DNA of 32,242 nucleotides from Arthrobacter cheniae (GTDB lineage: Bacteria > Actinomycetota > Actinomycetes > Actinomycetales > Micrococcaceae), in the NCBI RefSeq assembly GCF_003602275.1, contig NZ_QZVT01000018.1, positions 1 to 32,242 on the forward strand, written 5' to 3'. Below are positions 1 through 7,898 of this stretch, piece after piece. A model generated the notes under the pieces. That model did no database searches. It was not told the DNA's origin and saw only the letters and a program-made list of their open reading frames with translations. Positions within the stretch are counted from its first letter, which is position 1, and each line of letters opens with the position of its first letter. The translations under genes and the position numbers were made by a program.

Positions 1-374
1 TGGAACCGACCATCGAATCCGGTGCTGTCGTCCTCCTGTACAAACCGTCCGCCGCTGCGGGCGCGATCCGCAACGGCCTAATCGTTGCGTTCACGAACCC
101 CATGAACGGCCGGACAGCAATCAAGCGGGTCGTCGCGGGGGAGGGGCAGGTGGTTGCCATCCGCGACGCCGAACTGTACGTCGACGGCGTTGCCATACCG
201 GAGCCGTTCATCGACCACAGCCGCATCGACGCAACCTACTTCGGACCCGTGGAGGTGCCACCCGGAAGCATTTTCGTGCTGGGGGACAACCGAGGCGTGT
301 CCATTGATTCAAGAGATTTCGGAACCGTGCCTCTGACCGCGATCCAGGGCACCCTGCTCACAGGCCAAAAATAG
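1..374 (+). CDS. lepB: Signal peptidase I, C-terminal part (5' end outside window)
   Basis: The reading frame is open from base 3 and ends at a TAG. It encodes the C-terminal part of a type I signal peptidase, the membrane serine protease that removes signal peptides from exported proteins. The general-base lysine lies in the motif IKRVVAGEGQ (Lys codon at 123-125). The conserved box E motif LGDNRGVSIDSRDFG is near the end. The catalytic serine and the N-terminal membrane anchor lie before the window. The C-terminus ends just after box E, which fits a short actinobacterial form. Family membership is clear from the two boxes; which signal peptidase paralogue it is cannot be told. Confidence 0.93.
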   Translation, partial: EPTIESGAVVLLYKPSAAAGAIRNGLIVAFTNPMNGRTAIKRVVAGEGQVVAIRDAELYVDGVAIPEPFIDHSRIDATYFGPVEVPPGSIFVLGDNRGVSIDSRDFGTVPLTAIQGTLLTGQK

Positions 375-717
375 GTTCCACACCTTGGACCCGGCGGTCC
401 GAAAACCATCCCACAGCGATTCCCGATCCTCCCGAGACCACGATCGCTGACGGAAACAAATACCCCCGGCAAATATTGACCGGGAGATCCGCCTGCCCGA
501 ACCTTCTATACGAAGTCTTGAACTAACCACTGCCGCGCCTATCACTGCAGGTAAGGCTGCCTGCCTTCGCTGTTGCGGCGATCTCAGGAGCTTGACAGAT
601 TTGCAACACAATGCGCATAGGCCTACCTTATAAAAACCTTGGAGGTCGAGCCACCGCAACCACCCATATTTCAGCAGGGGCGGGGCACACCTTGGACCTA
701 TCGAATCTGTGCTGTGG
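375..717. other. Gene-free stretch after signal peptidase gene
   Basis: No reading frame here has a convincing ribosome site or protein-like composition. A small hairpin GGACC-cggc-GGTCC (387-400) lies 13 bases after the signal peptidase stop and may be a weak terminator, although no T-run follows it. The rest shows nothing recognisable. Confidence 0.4.
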
Positions 718-1134
718 TCAGTGTGACTTGTGCATGAGGAAGTCATTGGATACCGGCAGACTGTCACTGCTGGCCGTGTTGATGAACATGGCCAGCGTCC
801 TTGCTTCGGCTGGCGTGAGGAAGACATCGAAAGGTTTAGTTTGGCCGGCGACTCGGAGGGTGAGAGTGAAGCCCTCGGCCACGATGCTCGGTCGGGCGGC
901 CCAACTCTCCAGGACCGGTGGGATGTCCAAACCGATCAAGACCGAATGCTCATCCAGGTACCAGAGTGAACCGGCATCGATTACGGCCTTATGTTCGGCG
1001 CAGACGTAGGCCTCGCGATAGCAACCTCTGAAGCCCTGACTACCCACCACGAAGGCGGCACCGGGATTCGTACACCGAAGCACTGGACAAGGAAGCATGC
1101 CGCTACGGTACTGAGTAAATGTTGGGAAAACCAT
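718..1134 (-). CDS. Conserved-looking hypothetical protein with Cys cluster
   Basis: I do not recognise this family. The protein of about 138 residues has a cluster of four cysteines near its N-terminus (CPVLRC, then GCYREAYVC), followed by a CAEH motif, which could bind a metal. The rest is mixed alpha/beta, with an ordinary soluble composition and actinobacterial codon use, better than the overlapping plus-strand frames. Start is uncertain: a TTG at 1185, an ATG at 1134 preceded by a G-rich stretch (GGGGGT), or an ATG at 1098 directly before the Cys cluster. I chose 1134 for the better upstream G-rich site. No neighbour suggests a role. Confidence 0.6.
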   Translation of the reverse strand: MVFPTFTQYRSGMLPCPVLRCTNPGAAFVVGSQGFRGCYREAYVCAEHKAVIDAGSLWYLDEHSVLIGLDIPPVLESWAARPSIVAEGFTLTLRVAGQTKPFDVFLTPAEARTLAMFINTASSDSLPVSNDFLMHKSH

Positions 1135-1323
1135 GCTTGACCCCCACAAAGGAGGGAGGTAGGAACGAGGTGTGTTCTCAACCAACCAGGCATCACCCCT
1201 CTTGCCGTGCGGCCTTTGGTGCAGACCTAGCGAGCAATGACGAGTTTCTCAGGGTCACCTTTGGTTCGATGTCGCAGCGCATTTTGCGCGGTTATTGCAG
1301 CCCACCAACGCCCTAGAAATAAG

Positions 1324-1354
1324 CCCGGCATCCTACGAAAAATTCATTGCCGGG
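1324..1354. promoter_or_regulatory. Inverted repeat over the recombinase start
   Basis: CCCGGCA (1324-1330) and TGCCGGG (1348-1354) form perfect 7-bp arms 17 bp apart, spanning the presumed TTG start of the recombinase gene. Small serine recombinases often bind inverted repeats next to their own gene (res or operator sites), so this may be an autoregulatory or recombination site. This is inference from position and symmetry. Confidence 0.4.
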
Positions 1355-1928
1355 ATGGGAAGTATTTGAGTACTCCCGGGTCAGCACTTTGGAGCAAAAC
1401 GCGGATCTGCAGCATGCAGCGCTCATGGCAGCTGGCTGTGATCGGATCTTCGTCGACCACGGGGTGAGCGGCACGATGGCCAGCAGACCGGAGCTCAATA
1501 AGCTGCTCGAGCACTTACGGAAGGGGGATGAGGTCGTGGTGTGGAAGCTGGACCGGTTGGGGCGCAACACCCGTAACCTGTTGGCTCTAATTGATGATCT
1601 GGAAGGCCGGGGTATGCACTTCCAAAGTGTCACCGAAGGCATCAGCGCCACCGGGTCGATGGGTAGGGCGATGCTGACCGTTATTTCCGCCTTCGCTCAG
1701 CTTGAGCGCGATCAACTGGCCGAGCGCACCAGGGCGGGCATGGCAGTGGCCGCAGCAAACGGTCGGAAAGCCGGCCGGCGGGAGGTCACCAGCGACCACG
1801 CGAAGGTCAAGCGTGCCCGGGACCTGAAAGCGCAAGGTCTCGCACCCGCTGACATCGGAAAGATCATCGGGGCCAGCCGCGCCACTGTCTACCGCTCCCT
1901 GAATATCGAGAGCAGTCAGACCGTCTAA
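1347..1928 (+). CDS. Serine recombinase (resolvase/invertase family)
   Basis: A small serine recombinase of 193 residues, the usual length for Tn3-resolvase/DNA-invertase enzymes, which cut and rejoin DNA at short recombination sites. The nucleophile is Ser10 in the motif YSRVST. The conserved arginine-rich patch VWKLDRLGRN lies at about residues 65-74, and the motif GSMGRAMLTVISAFAQLER (about 103-121) forms the dimerisation helix region. A C-terminal helix-turn-helix (about 150-186, ending ASRATVYRSL) binds DNA. The only start in frame after an upstream stop at 1320 is a TTG without a clear ribosome site, so the extreme N-terminus may have been altered. No transposase or terminal repeats were found beside it, so it may be a stranded remnant of a mobile element. 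Confidence 0.88.
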   Translation: MPGWEVFEYSRVSTLEQNADLQHAALMAAGCDRIFVDHGVSGTMASRPELNKLLEHLRKGDEVVVWKLDRLGRNTRNLLALIDDLEGRGMHFQSVTEGISATGSMGRAMLTVISAFAQLERDQLAERTRAGMAVAAANGRKAGRREVTSDHAKVKRARDLKAQGLAPADIGKIIGASRATVYRSLNIESSQTV

Positions 1929-2161
1929 CCGAAGGTTCTCCGCGGTCTTTTGTGCCATGCGTTGGTGAGGTCCTGATTGCCGGTCATGCTCAGGGAGAGC
2001 GTGAGGTCAAGCTATCAAGGTCTTTCCGTGTGGGAGTTTACGGCAAGGGAGGAGTCTTCCTAGGCTGGGTAATTTCTGTCGGCGCCGCTGGTCTGATGTA
2101 CACGTCCGGGGTTGGTTGCCGAGAGTGTATAGATCGTTATCGTGTCCGGAGGTTCGTTGTT

Positions 2162-2641
2162 GTGAGTAACCAGGACAGAGTCGTCCCCGACTTTGACCTC
2201 GAGCCAGACTTCATCGTGGAGCGGATTGATCTGTGCGTGATTCGCGTCTCTCCCACGCGCCATGTTGCTGTGACCGAGGAGCACGCGCTTGCCATCCTCG
2301 AGCGAAGCTTTCAGCTGACCGGGCACCGCCCGTACGTGATGTTGATAGACATGGGTCTGGTTAACGACGTTTCGCCCACAGCTCGCCGGGTCCTGATGTC
2401 AGCCAGACATATCCGGGCTGCTGCGATGCTCGGCCGGACACCCATGGACCGGATGCTGGCCGCCCCGTACGAAGACGCTGTCTACCCGGCAAAGTATTTC
2501 ACCGACAAGCAGACCGCGGGGCAGTGGCTGAAGCTGATCCATGATCTGGTGTGTGAGGATCCGATCGAGCACACCATCAGTCTGACCGTTGACCTGGAGC
2601 CCTTGAAAGCGTGGCCCAGACCTCGACGAACCAGGTACTAA
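2162..2641 (+). CDS. STAS/SpoIIAA-like protein, copy 1 (DUF7793-type)
   Basis: One of three related proteins in this window (others at 5515 and 8871). The shared C-terminal signature is a Gly and Pro/Ser-Met-Asp stretch followed by an aromatic-Phe-Thr motif; here GRTPMDRMLA (91-100), PAKYFTD (109-115) and QWL (121-123). The fold is expected to resemble STAS/SEC14-like anti-anti-sigma or lipid-binding domains, by similarity of pattern only. The GTG start at 2162 is preceded by GGAGG with 9 bases spacing, which rules out the longer upstream frame. This copy has a C-terminal extension of about 30 residues absent from the others. It is followed by the convergent BLUF gene. A role in stress signalling is inference. 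Confidence 0.8.
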   Translation: MSNQDRVVPDFDLEPDFIVERIDLCVIRVSPTRHVAVTEEHALAILERSFQLTGHRPYVMLIDMGLVNDVSPTARRVLMSARHIRAAAMLGRTPMDRMLAAPYEDAVYPAKYFTDKQTAGQWLKLIHDLVCEDPIEHTISLTVDLEPLKAWPRPRRTRY

Positions 2642-2674
2642 AAGCATCCATGAAAGGTGTTGTTAGGAGGAGGG

Positions 2675-3697
2675 TCACCGTAGTGGGATGGCGCGGTCCT
2701 GGTACCACCGAATGAGCTCGCGGAGCACCCGAATCGTGCTGGCAGGGTTACCGTCGTCTTCGGCATCCGCGAACGTCTGTTCGTATCCGGGCACGTCGTC
2801 GGACATGGTCGCGCTGATGGGTTCGTACCCCATGGTCCAGTCCGGGAACTGCCGTTGGTTCCTGGTTTCCTCGATCAGAACTCGTAGACGGGTGTGACGG
2901 CGATCGGCGGTGATGATGGCCATGCGGTCGCGGACTGTTCCTTCGGGGCCTTCCAGTATTTGCAGGAAACGACCCTGGCGGTACAGCAGCAATCCCGTTA
3001 AGTGCGAGGAATGGTTGGTGCGGCGGCTCACGGTCAGCAGTCCAGCCAGATCCGCTTCGCTGAACGACTGAGTAGCGGCGCTGGAATACACCACGGACAA
3101 CATTGGCTGCTCGAAAGCAGTGTGGACGTCGGCCGCAGGACCAGGAAGGACCTCGTCACTGTCAACTGGTTCCCAACCACGACGACCACCTTCAAGAACA
3201 GCCCCTTTATGAGCATCAAGCTCACTGTCGATGCCGGTATTGGGGCCGGCGTTGGGACTGGTGTTGAGGCCGGTGTCGGGGCCGGCGGCGAGGTGGTCCT
3301 GGTTTGTGCTGGCGCTGTAGGGGGCTCGAGGTCCGCGGCAGATATCGTCGATCATCTCGTTGACGGCCTGAGAGATCATGTCTCGCTCGACGGCGGGGAG
3401 GCGGATCAGTCCGTGTAGGTACGCGTCAACTTCATACTCATCCACGCCCCCTCCCATGCTCAGATAGTGCAACCACAGTCCTCCCACCGTGATGCCAAAA
3501 TGCTGCATGGCATTAAAGGTCAAAGCATGTTGGTCATGATCTGCCTGCTCCCGGTGAAACAGGCCATCACCCTGAGGCAGGGAAGCACCACGCTCCTGAC
3601 CCTGGCTCTGACTCTTGCTATGGCCTTGCCCCTGACCTTGACCGTGGCCTTGATTCGGGTTGTGACTCTGATTTTGATCGTCGAATGGCTCGACCAT
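2675..3697 (-). CDS. BLUF-domain blue-light sensor with low-complexity N-terminus
   Basis: A 340-residue protein with a C-terminal BLUF domain (about 199-293), which binds FAD and senses blue light. The key residues are present: Tyr204, Asn228, Gln246 (in GRFLQILEG), Trp287 and Met289. Residues 8-40 are Gln/Gly/His/Ser-rich (GHGQGQGQGH), and 136-160 is an Asn/Thr/Gly/Pro-rich linker encoded by short DNA repeats. Between them, residues 64-119 hold a helical module (LWLHYLSMGGGVDEYEVDAY) that recurs at the N-terminus of the GAF protein at 15998. There is no output enzyme domain, so the protein probably acts through a partner. The ATG at 3697 has only a weak G-rich site upstream; Met64 is an alternative start. 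Confidence 0.9.
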   Translation of the reverse strand: MVEPFDDQNQSHNPNQGHGQGQGQGHSKSQSQGQERGASLPQGDGLFHREQADHDQHALTFNAMQHFGITVGGLWLHYLSMGGGVDEYEVDAYLHGLIRLPAVERDMISQAVNEMIDDICRGPRAPYSASTNQDHLAAGPDTGLNTSPNAGPNTGIDSELDAHKGAVLEGGRRGWEPVDSDEVLPGPAADVHTAFEQPMLSVVYSSAATQSFSEADLAGLLTVSRRTNHSSHLTGLLLYRQGRFLQILEGPEGTVRDRMAIITADRRHTRLRVLIEETRNQRQFPDWTMGYEPISATMSDDVPGYEQTFADAEDDGNPASTIRVLRELIRWYQDRAIPLR

Positions 3698-4009
3698 GCC
3701 GTACTGACCCCGCTAACTACTCTTCCTGCGTATCCCCGTCGAATCAACACGTCTACAGTATCGGGCCAGTGCTTCCAACTGGGCAGGGACAAAGTCCTTG
3801 AACCACTCTCGTGTTTATGGCACGACTCTCTACGGGCATGCCGATTTGTCCTAGTCTGCCTGGGTGTTCGGGAACGTTGAGGCGAAGTTCGGGTGGTGTT
3901 CATGTTGTCCTGAGCAGACGTTTCCGCATGGAAGGCAGGGTCGGTGAGGTGGAGGACTGTCAAACCTGTGGCTGCCTCTGCTTCCACCAAGACCTGAGGA
4001 CTGCACCTG
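3698..4009. other. Divergent intergenic region, BLUF / secreted protein
   Basis: This stretch of 312 bases separates the starts of two divergent genes and should hold both promoters. I could not assign a convincing -35/-10 pair. It contains no protein-like frame with a ribosome site and no strong hairpin. Confidence 0.4.
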
Positions 4010-5194
4010 ATGAAAACGAAATCTGCACCACTGGCGACTTGCATCACAGTGGCTGCCGCGTTAAGTGTCGCCGCGCCGGCCAGCGCGGCACCGGCTGACC
4101 TGCAAGGACCTCCCGCACACGCCGCTGCACCGTCGGCTATCGCGAATTATCCGTCGACGATTGCTTCCGGGTCCTGGGATGCCGGACATATTCAGGGCAT
4201 CGCGGTCGATGAGAAGAACGGGTACGTCTACCACTCATTCACCGACATGCTCGTCAAAACCGACCTGGCTGGCAACGTCATCGGAACGGTCGAAGGATTC
4301 ACCGGACACCTCGGGGACCTGGACTTCAACACCAAAGACGGTCGCGTCTACGGTTCCCTGGAGTACAAGACCGAGGAAGCGTTCTACATCGCGATCTTCG
4401 ACGTCGACAAGATCACCGAGGTCGGCATGAACGCCGAAGACTCCGGCATTGTCAGCGCCGTGTACCTCGAGGAAGTCGTCGAGGACTTCACCGCCGACAT
4501 GAACAACGACGGCGTCTTCGACGGCAACATCGGCAACACCGCCGATCACCGGTACGGCTCCAGCGGCATCGACGGTGTTTCCTTCGGGCCTGAGTTCGGG
4601 AAGAAGAACGGCAAGCAGCAGCTGATGGTCGCCTACGGTGTGTACCGCAACAACACCCGGACAGACAATGATAACCAGGTACTCCTGCAGTACGACATCT
4701 CCGGGTGGAAGAAATACGAACGCCCCCTGACCCAAGCCGACCCGCACACCTCCGGTCCCGCCGACGAGGACGCCAAGTACTTCATCCATACCGGCAACAC
4801 CCACTACGGGGTGCAAAACCTCGCCTACGACGAGGACGGCAACCTCTGGTACATCGGCGTCTACCGGGGCAGCAAACCCGAATACCCCAACCGGACGCTG
4901 TACGTCGTCGACGGAACCGTCGCACCCCAGGAACAACTCATTGAAGGCCAGCTCGCCGACGAGACCGGTCTGGTTGTACCGCTCCTGCAAGCAGGACTGC
5001 CACACGAGCCAGGCGGGATCTACGGGTGGGAGTTCAAATCCGACGTCGGTATCGAACCGATCGGCGACGGCTACTTCTACGTCGCCCGCGATTTCGACGA
5101 CTATTCCAGCGGCCACAAGCAGGAATCAGCCACCCTTGAGCTCTACAAGTGGACCGGTGAAGGCCAGTCCGGATTCGAGAGTGTCGCCCGCTGA
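4010..5194 (+). CDS. Secreted protein, probable beta-propeller-like
   Basis: A 394-residue protein with a Sec signal peptide: basic MKTK, a hydrophobic stretch to about residue 22, and an ASA cleavage site at 24-26. The mature part has repeated segments typical of beta-propeller or lactonase-like folds, such as GIAVDEKNGYVYHS, DLDFNTKDGRVYGS and NLAYDEDGNLWYIG. The segment DMNNDGVFD at 163-171 matches an EF-hand-type calcium loop (DxNxDGxxD). No membrane anchor or sorting signal follows, so it is probably released. The ATG start has GAGGA nine bases upstream. A strong hairpin terminates the gene, so it is probably monocistronic. I do not recognise a specific enzymatic function. Confidence 0.82.
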   Translation: MKTKSAPLATCITVAAALSVAAPASAAPADLQGPPAHAAAPSAIANYPSTIASGSWDAGHIQGIAVDEKNGYVYHSFTDMLVKTDLAGNVIGTVEGFTGHLGDLDFNTKDGRVYGSLEYKTEEAFYIAIFDVDKITEVGMNAEDSGIVSAVYLEEVVEDFTADMNNDGVFDGNIGNTADHRYGSSGIDGVSFGPEFGKKNGKQQLMVAYGVYRNNTRTDNDNQVLLQYDISGWKKYERPLTQADPHTSGPADEDAKYFIHTGNTHYGVQNLAYDEDGNLWYIGVYRGSKPEYPNRTLYVVDGTVAPQEQLIEGQLADETGLVVPLLQAGLPHEPGGIYGWEFKSDVGIEPIGDGYFYVARDFDDYSSGHKQESATLELYKWTGEGQSGFESVAR

Positions 5195-5235
5195 CATAAC
5201 AGCAAATCAACAGACGCTTGTCTCATTGAAGGAAT

Positions 5236-5277
5236 GCGTGAGTGCTCACATCCTGCCCAGGGTGTGAGCACTCACGC
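5236..5277 (+). terminator. 15-bp perfect hairpin after secreted-protein gene
   Basis: Arms GCGTGAGTGCTCACA (5236-5250) and TGTGAGCACTCACGC (5263-5277) are perfectly complementary across a 12-base loop, which itself can pair CCTG with CAGG. Each arm also contains its own small palindrome (GTGAG-TG-CTCAC). It starts 41 bases after the stop at 5194. No T-run follows, as is common in actinobacterial terminators. The remaining sequence to 5514 shows no gene. Confidence 0.75.
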
Positions 5278-5514
5278 GTTACAGCGGGAAAGTTGATGAG
5301 TTCTCGAGGTCAGGAGCACGGAGACCTATAGAGCCAGGTATGAGCAATACCCGCGGGACGAGCTGCCTACCGCGGACAGCTCTCGCGTGAATAAGGCTGC
5401 GGTAGCCCACTGGAGGACGTATTCACCCGAAGCCGGACCAGCAGCTAGTGCCGGGTTGATGGTGTGGGTAGTGTGCACGAAATCAGTGATGCGCATAACG
5501 GAGGGGAGGCTGGG

Positions 5515-5928
5515 ATGGTCGTCGAACGAATAGAAGCTTCATGTAAGGCTTTCACTGCCTTGATGCGAGATGAGGTCCTCCGGGTGCACTGGCTGCACGG
5601 CACAAGTGTGACTGACACCGACGCAGCAGCCCTTGCAGGACGAATCGACTCTGCATGTGAGGGAGTCTGTCTGCCGATGCTCGTGGAATTCAACGGCATG
5701 GTGACCCTCACCCGGGCTGCCCTGCTGCGCTTTGCAAAGACACTGAATATCGCTGCGATGGCCATCGTTGGACCGTCCGCGGTAGACAAGGCCCTCGCCG
5801 ACTTCTTCGTCGAGGTCCACCACCCTCCGTACCCAACCCGCTACTTCACAGCAACCCACGAAGCGCTGCGATGGCTCACCGAACACCCTTATGCACCTTC
5901 AAGCTCACCCACAGATGGACGGCTTTGA
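5515..5928 (+). CDS. STAS/SpoIIAA-like protein, copy 2 (DUF7793-type)
   Basis: A 137-residue member of the same small family as the genes at 2162 and 8871. Recognisable parts are the N-terminal strand LRVHWLHGT (22-30), the central LVEFNGMVTL (56-65), IVGPSAVDKALADFF (84-98) and PTRYFTATHEALRWL (107-121). The pattern of a hydrophobic strand, then a GxxxxD helix, then RYFT and an A-WL helix resembles STAS/SEC14-like domains. The ATG at 5515 has a strong GGAGGGGAGG site five bases upstream, so the longer frame beginning at 5464 is not preferred. The last seven codons and the stop lie inside the dispersed repeat at 5903-5969, so the C-terminal SPTDGRL tail was probably supplied by that element. 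Confidence 0.82.
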   Translation: MVVERIEASCKAFTALMRDEVLRVHWLHGTSVTDTDAAALAGRIDSACEGVCLPMLVEFNGMVTLTRAALLRFAKTLNIAAMAIVGPSAVDKALADFFVEVHHPPYPTRYFTATHEALRWLTEHPYAPSSSPTDGRL

Positions 5929-5969
5929 GCTCCACCTTTCAGGCTCCAGCCGCCCACAGGTGGATGACC
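5903..5969. repeat. 67-bp dispersed repeat, copy 1
   Basis: This segment matches 25278-25344 at 61 of 67 positions without gaps. Near both ends it carries a small palindrome of the form CCCACAG(A/G)TGGA, with GGCTTTGAGCTCCACC in the middle. It overlaps the 3' end of the STAS-like gene at 5515-5928. Two copies in one window suggest a REP-like or miniature mobile repeat. Confidence 0.75.
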
Positions 5970-6175
5970 TACCCACAGTTGACGCTTAGAAGTGCCAACC
6001 CTCCCGTGCAGGTCTCCCGGATGACACGATTTTCAGCCCACACTGACTGATGCTGCTATCTCTACCAATCCGTCTTTGAATATACCCGGGGAGCGTTGCT
6101 CCTCACCGATGGCATGAGCTTGCAGGGCGGCTTCACTAAATTGATCGAGGATGCAGGGAGCGCAGGCTGCGACGC

Positions 6176-6325
6176 ATGACCATCTACGCAGAAGGTAACC
6201 CGATTCGGCTTCCGCTCACCGAGTTCTCCGAGCAGTGGGAAATCGACGCGATGGACGCCGCCGCAGAGCTCGAACCCACGGAATCGTATGACCACGAAGC
6301 GCCGGCGAACGAACCAACGGACTGA
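6176..6325 (+). CDS. Small acidic ORF, 49 aa
   Basis: An ATG frame encoding a 49-residue acidic protein (starting MTIYAEGNPI, ending ANEPTD) with no recognised domain. The composition (Glu/Asp/Pro-rich tail) resembles the small acidic proteins at 26684 and 26889. The ribosome site is weak (GCAGG about ten bases upstream). A short hairpin GGAGC-gtt-GCTCC lies about 75 bases upstream. The next small ORF begins 19 bases after its stop, so the two may be co-transcribed. Moderate to low confidence because of size. Confidence 0.42.
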   Translation: MTIYAEGNPIRLPLTEFSEQWEIDAMDAAAELEPTESYDHEAPANEPTD

Positions 6326-6344
6326 CCTCTGACGCAAGGACCCC

Positions 6345-6488
6345 ATGAGCGATGACACGAGCAACGACGGCACTACGAGTGATACGAGTACGAGCGATAG
6401 TGATGTGAGCCTTGATAGGGCACGTGGACGCGCTATGGAGATCAGTACGGCGGAGCTGGTCCAAAGATGGCCCTATGAACGGTCCTGA
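6345..6488 (+). CDS. Small Ser/Thr/Asp-rich ORF, 47 aa
   Basis: An ATG frame preceded by AAGGA four bases upstream. The first 20 residues are almost only Ser, Thr, Asp and Gly (SDTSTSDSD), encoded by repeating ACGAG triplets. The rest (RGRAMEISTAELVQRW) could form an amphipathic helix. No family is recognised. It follows the 49-aa ORF closely. It could be a real microprotein or a chance frame through simple-sequence DNA. Confidence 0.35.
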   Translation: MSDDTSNDGTTSDTSTSDSDVSLDRARGRAMEISTAELVQRWPYERS

Positions 6489-6626
6489 CGAGTTAGCACC
6501 TACATGTACTGCTTGTGCGGGTGAGGTTGGTCGATGAGATTCATCGTGTTGCTGATGTTCAGGGGCGATTCATCGCGCCACTTGGCTGCCCGTCAGGTTG
6601 AGTCCGTAACGTGTGGGGTATGAGCT

Positions 6627-6926
6627 TTGACCTCACCCTTCGCCCGGTGCACGCCCTGTCCCGTTCTGCTATCAGGGACCACGCTCGGTGGCACAGGAAT
6701 CGGTGGCACAGGAGAGGTACCGGCAGCGACGGGGCTGCGGCTGCGGGAGGTGATGGCGTTGCAGCAGGCCCTGCACAACGCTCACCTGCCCGCGCATACT
6801 GATCGCCTGATCCTGATCGGAAACCTGATCGGACGCACCATCGGGTCCCTTCCGGAGGTTTGGCGTCATGAGCTGCGGCCGCTGCTGCGGTCTTTGACCG
6901 CCCTGTCAGCTCAGAACGAGGACTGA
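6627..6926 (+). CDS. Small hypothetical protein
   Basis: The last ~65 residues look like a real helical protein (GLRLREVMALQQALHNAHLP, then TDRLILIGNLIGRTIGSL) with actinobacterial codon use; the overlapping frames on both strands are arginine- or alanine-rich shadows. I do not recognise the family. The start is unclear: a TTG at 6627 has GGGG eight bases upstream; an ATG at 6753 sits two bases after GGGAGG, too close for a normal site. The N-terminal part is encoded by a 13-bp direct repeat CGGTGGCACAGGA (two copies near 6685-6712), which suggests a degenerate or slippage-derived leader. Confidence 0.5.
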   Translation: MTSPFARCTPCPVLLSGTTLGGTGIGGTGEVPAATGLRLREVMALQQALHNAHLPAHTDRLILIGNLIGRTIGSLPEVWRHELRPLLRSLTALSAQNED

Positions 6927-7072
6927 CCGGCACTTTCCTCGACGAAGCCACCGCCCTGAAGTGTTTCCTACCTTGCGACCAGGTCTCTTGAGCCGACTGG
7001 CGGTGGCGATGCACGCTGGGTGATCAGGTGAGAGCCCGCCTTGAACGCGTTCGTTTTTTCCCCTTCACGGGC

Positions 7073-7088
7073 CGGTTCGAAAGAACCG
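7073..7088 (+). other. Small hairpin with GAAA tetraloop
   Basis: CGGTTC-GAAA-GAACCG is a perfect 6-bp stem with a GNRA tetraloop in plus-strand RNA, lying 147 bases after the small gene ending at 6926 and close to a TTTTTT run at about 7054. It may be part of a 3' structure or chance. Nothing else was seen from 6927 to 7185. Confidence 0.3.
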
Positions 7089-7185
7089 CTCACTGATGAA
7101 AACCGCCGAACTCCCCACATCAATTATTAGATAGTTCCGTACCCGAAGGTTGGACGACTATCTTCCTCGGTCACATTCGAAGCAA

Positions 7186-7235
7186 CCCTCGCCAGCAAGC
7201 CTCCTACATAAGGCTTGGCGGTAAGGGGACGAGGG
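7186..7235 (-). terminator. Hairpin terminator of the PAS-ANTAR gene
   Basis: Directly after the stop at 7236, CCCTC (7186-7190) pairs with GAGGG (7231-7235), and inside these CAAGCCT (7196-7202) pairs with AGGCTTG (7211-7217) with flanking GCC/GGC. The nested stem immediately downstream of a gene end fits a transcription terminator, although there is no clear U-run. Confidence 0.55.
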
Positions 7236-7898
7236 TCAGAGTCCTCTAAAGAGGTCCAGGAGTGCTTTGTCGCGTGGTTGGTGTCTGTCCTGGCCAGTGA
7301 GGGTCAGGGCGCGGTCGATGATTTTCTGTGAGATGACGACGACTTTGCGGTTGGTGCATTGGCTGTAGGAGCTGATCCGGTCGAAGGCTTCTGTCGCATT
7401 GAGTCCTGTGCGTCCCATGAGGATGCCTTTGGCTTGCTCTATCACGGCCCGGCTAAGCGCGGACGCGGCGACGGCTTCGTTGGCAAGCTTGTGTGTGTCC
7501 GCGTGGATGGAGTTAGTGAGATCGACGACCAGCGCCCACACTCCGACCGGTTCGTCCTCGTGGAGGAGGAGGTCCGCGCAGACGAGGAGTTTGTGGGTGC
7601 GCCCGGTGAGGTCGAGGAGGGATGCGTACACCGATGAGGGTCCGCCGGTGGTGGTGACCTTGGTCCAGAACGCCCGGACCGCATCCCGGTCCGCGGGATC
7701 GAAGTGGGACATGCCCAATTCAAGGGTGGGAACGATATCGCCGCGTTCGTACCCATGGATCCGGTACAGCTCATCCGACCAGGTGTAGGAATCGTCAGCG
7801 AAGTAATGCTCGACAGTGCCGGTCGGACAATCAATGAAGTACTCGACACTGGACACGACCCCGGACAAGGAAACGGACGGTTCAACGGGGGAGGGCAT
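7236..7898 (-). CDS. PAS-ANTAR transcriptional regulator
   Basis: A 220-residue regulator. Residues ~25-130 form a PAS fold (TWSDELYRIHGY, then GMSHFDPADRDAV), a sensor of small ligands or redox/light signals. Residues ~138-200 form an ANTAR domain (SRAVIEQAKGILMGRTGLNA, SYSQCTNRKVVV). ANTAR domains bind paired hairpins in RNA leaders and prevent transcription termination. There is no receiver domain, so PAS is the likely input. The ATG at 7898 has no visible ribosome site; it may be leaderless. This is the first of three ANTAR proteins here. Its target RNA is not evident, but hairpin-rich leaders exist nearby (8121-8208). Confidence 0.9.
   Translation of the reverse strand: MPSPVEPSVSLSGVVSSVEYFIDCPTGTVEHYFADDSYTWSDELYRIHGYERGDIVPTLELGMSHFDPADRDAVRAFWTKVTTTGGPSSVYASLLDLTGRTHKLLVCADLLLHEDEPVGVWALVVDLTNSIHADTHKLANEAVAASALSRAVIEQAKGILMGRTGLNATEAFDRISSYSQCTNRKVVVISQKIIDRALTLTGQDRHQPRDKALLDLFRGL

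Noticed and set aside
309..827. 172-aa minus-strand frame
   Set aside because: Arg/Ser/Pro-rich shadow that crosses the signal peptidase 3' end and the gene at 718; no ribosome site.
1952..2161. N-terminal extension of the STAS-like gene
   Set aside because: The GTG at 2162 has GGAGG at correct spacing and matches the start of the family; the upstream frame has no similarity to the paralogues.
4235..5116. 293-aa minus-strand frame opposite the secreted protein
   Set aside because: Val/Asp-rich mirror of a GC-rich gene; the plus frame has a signal peptide, ribosome site and terminator.
7045..7060. GAACGCGTTC followed by T6 as a terminator
   Set aside because: The palindrome gives at most a 3-bp stem with a 4-base loop, too short for a rho-independent terminator.
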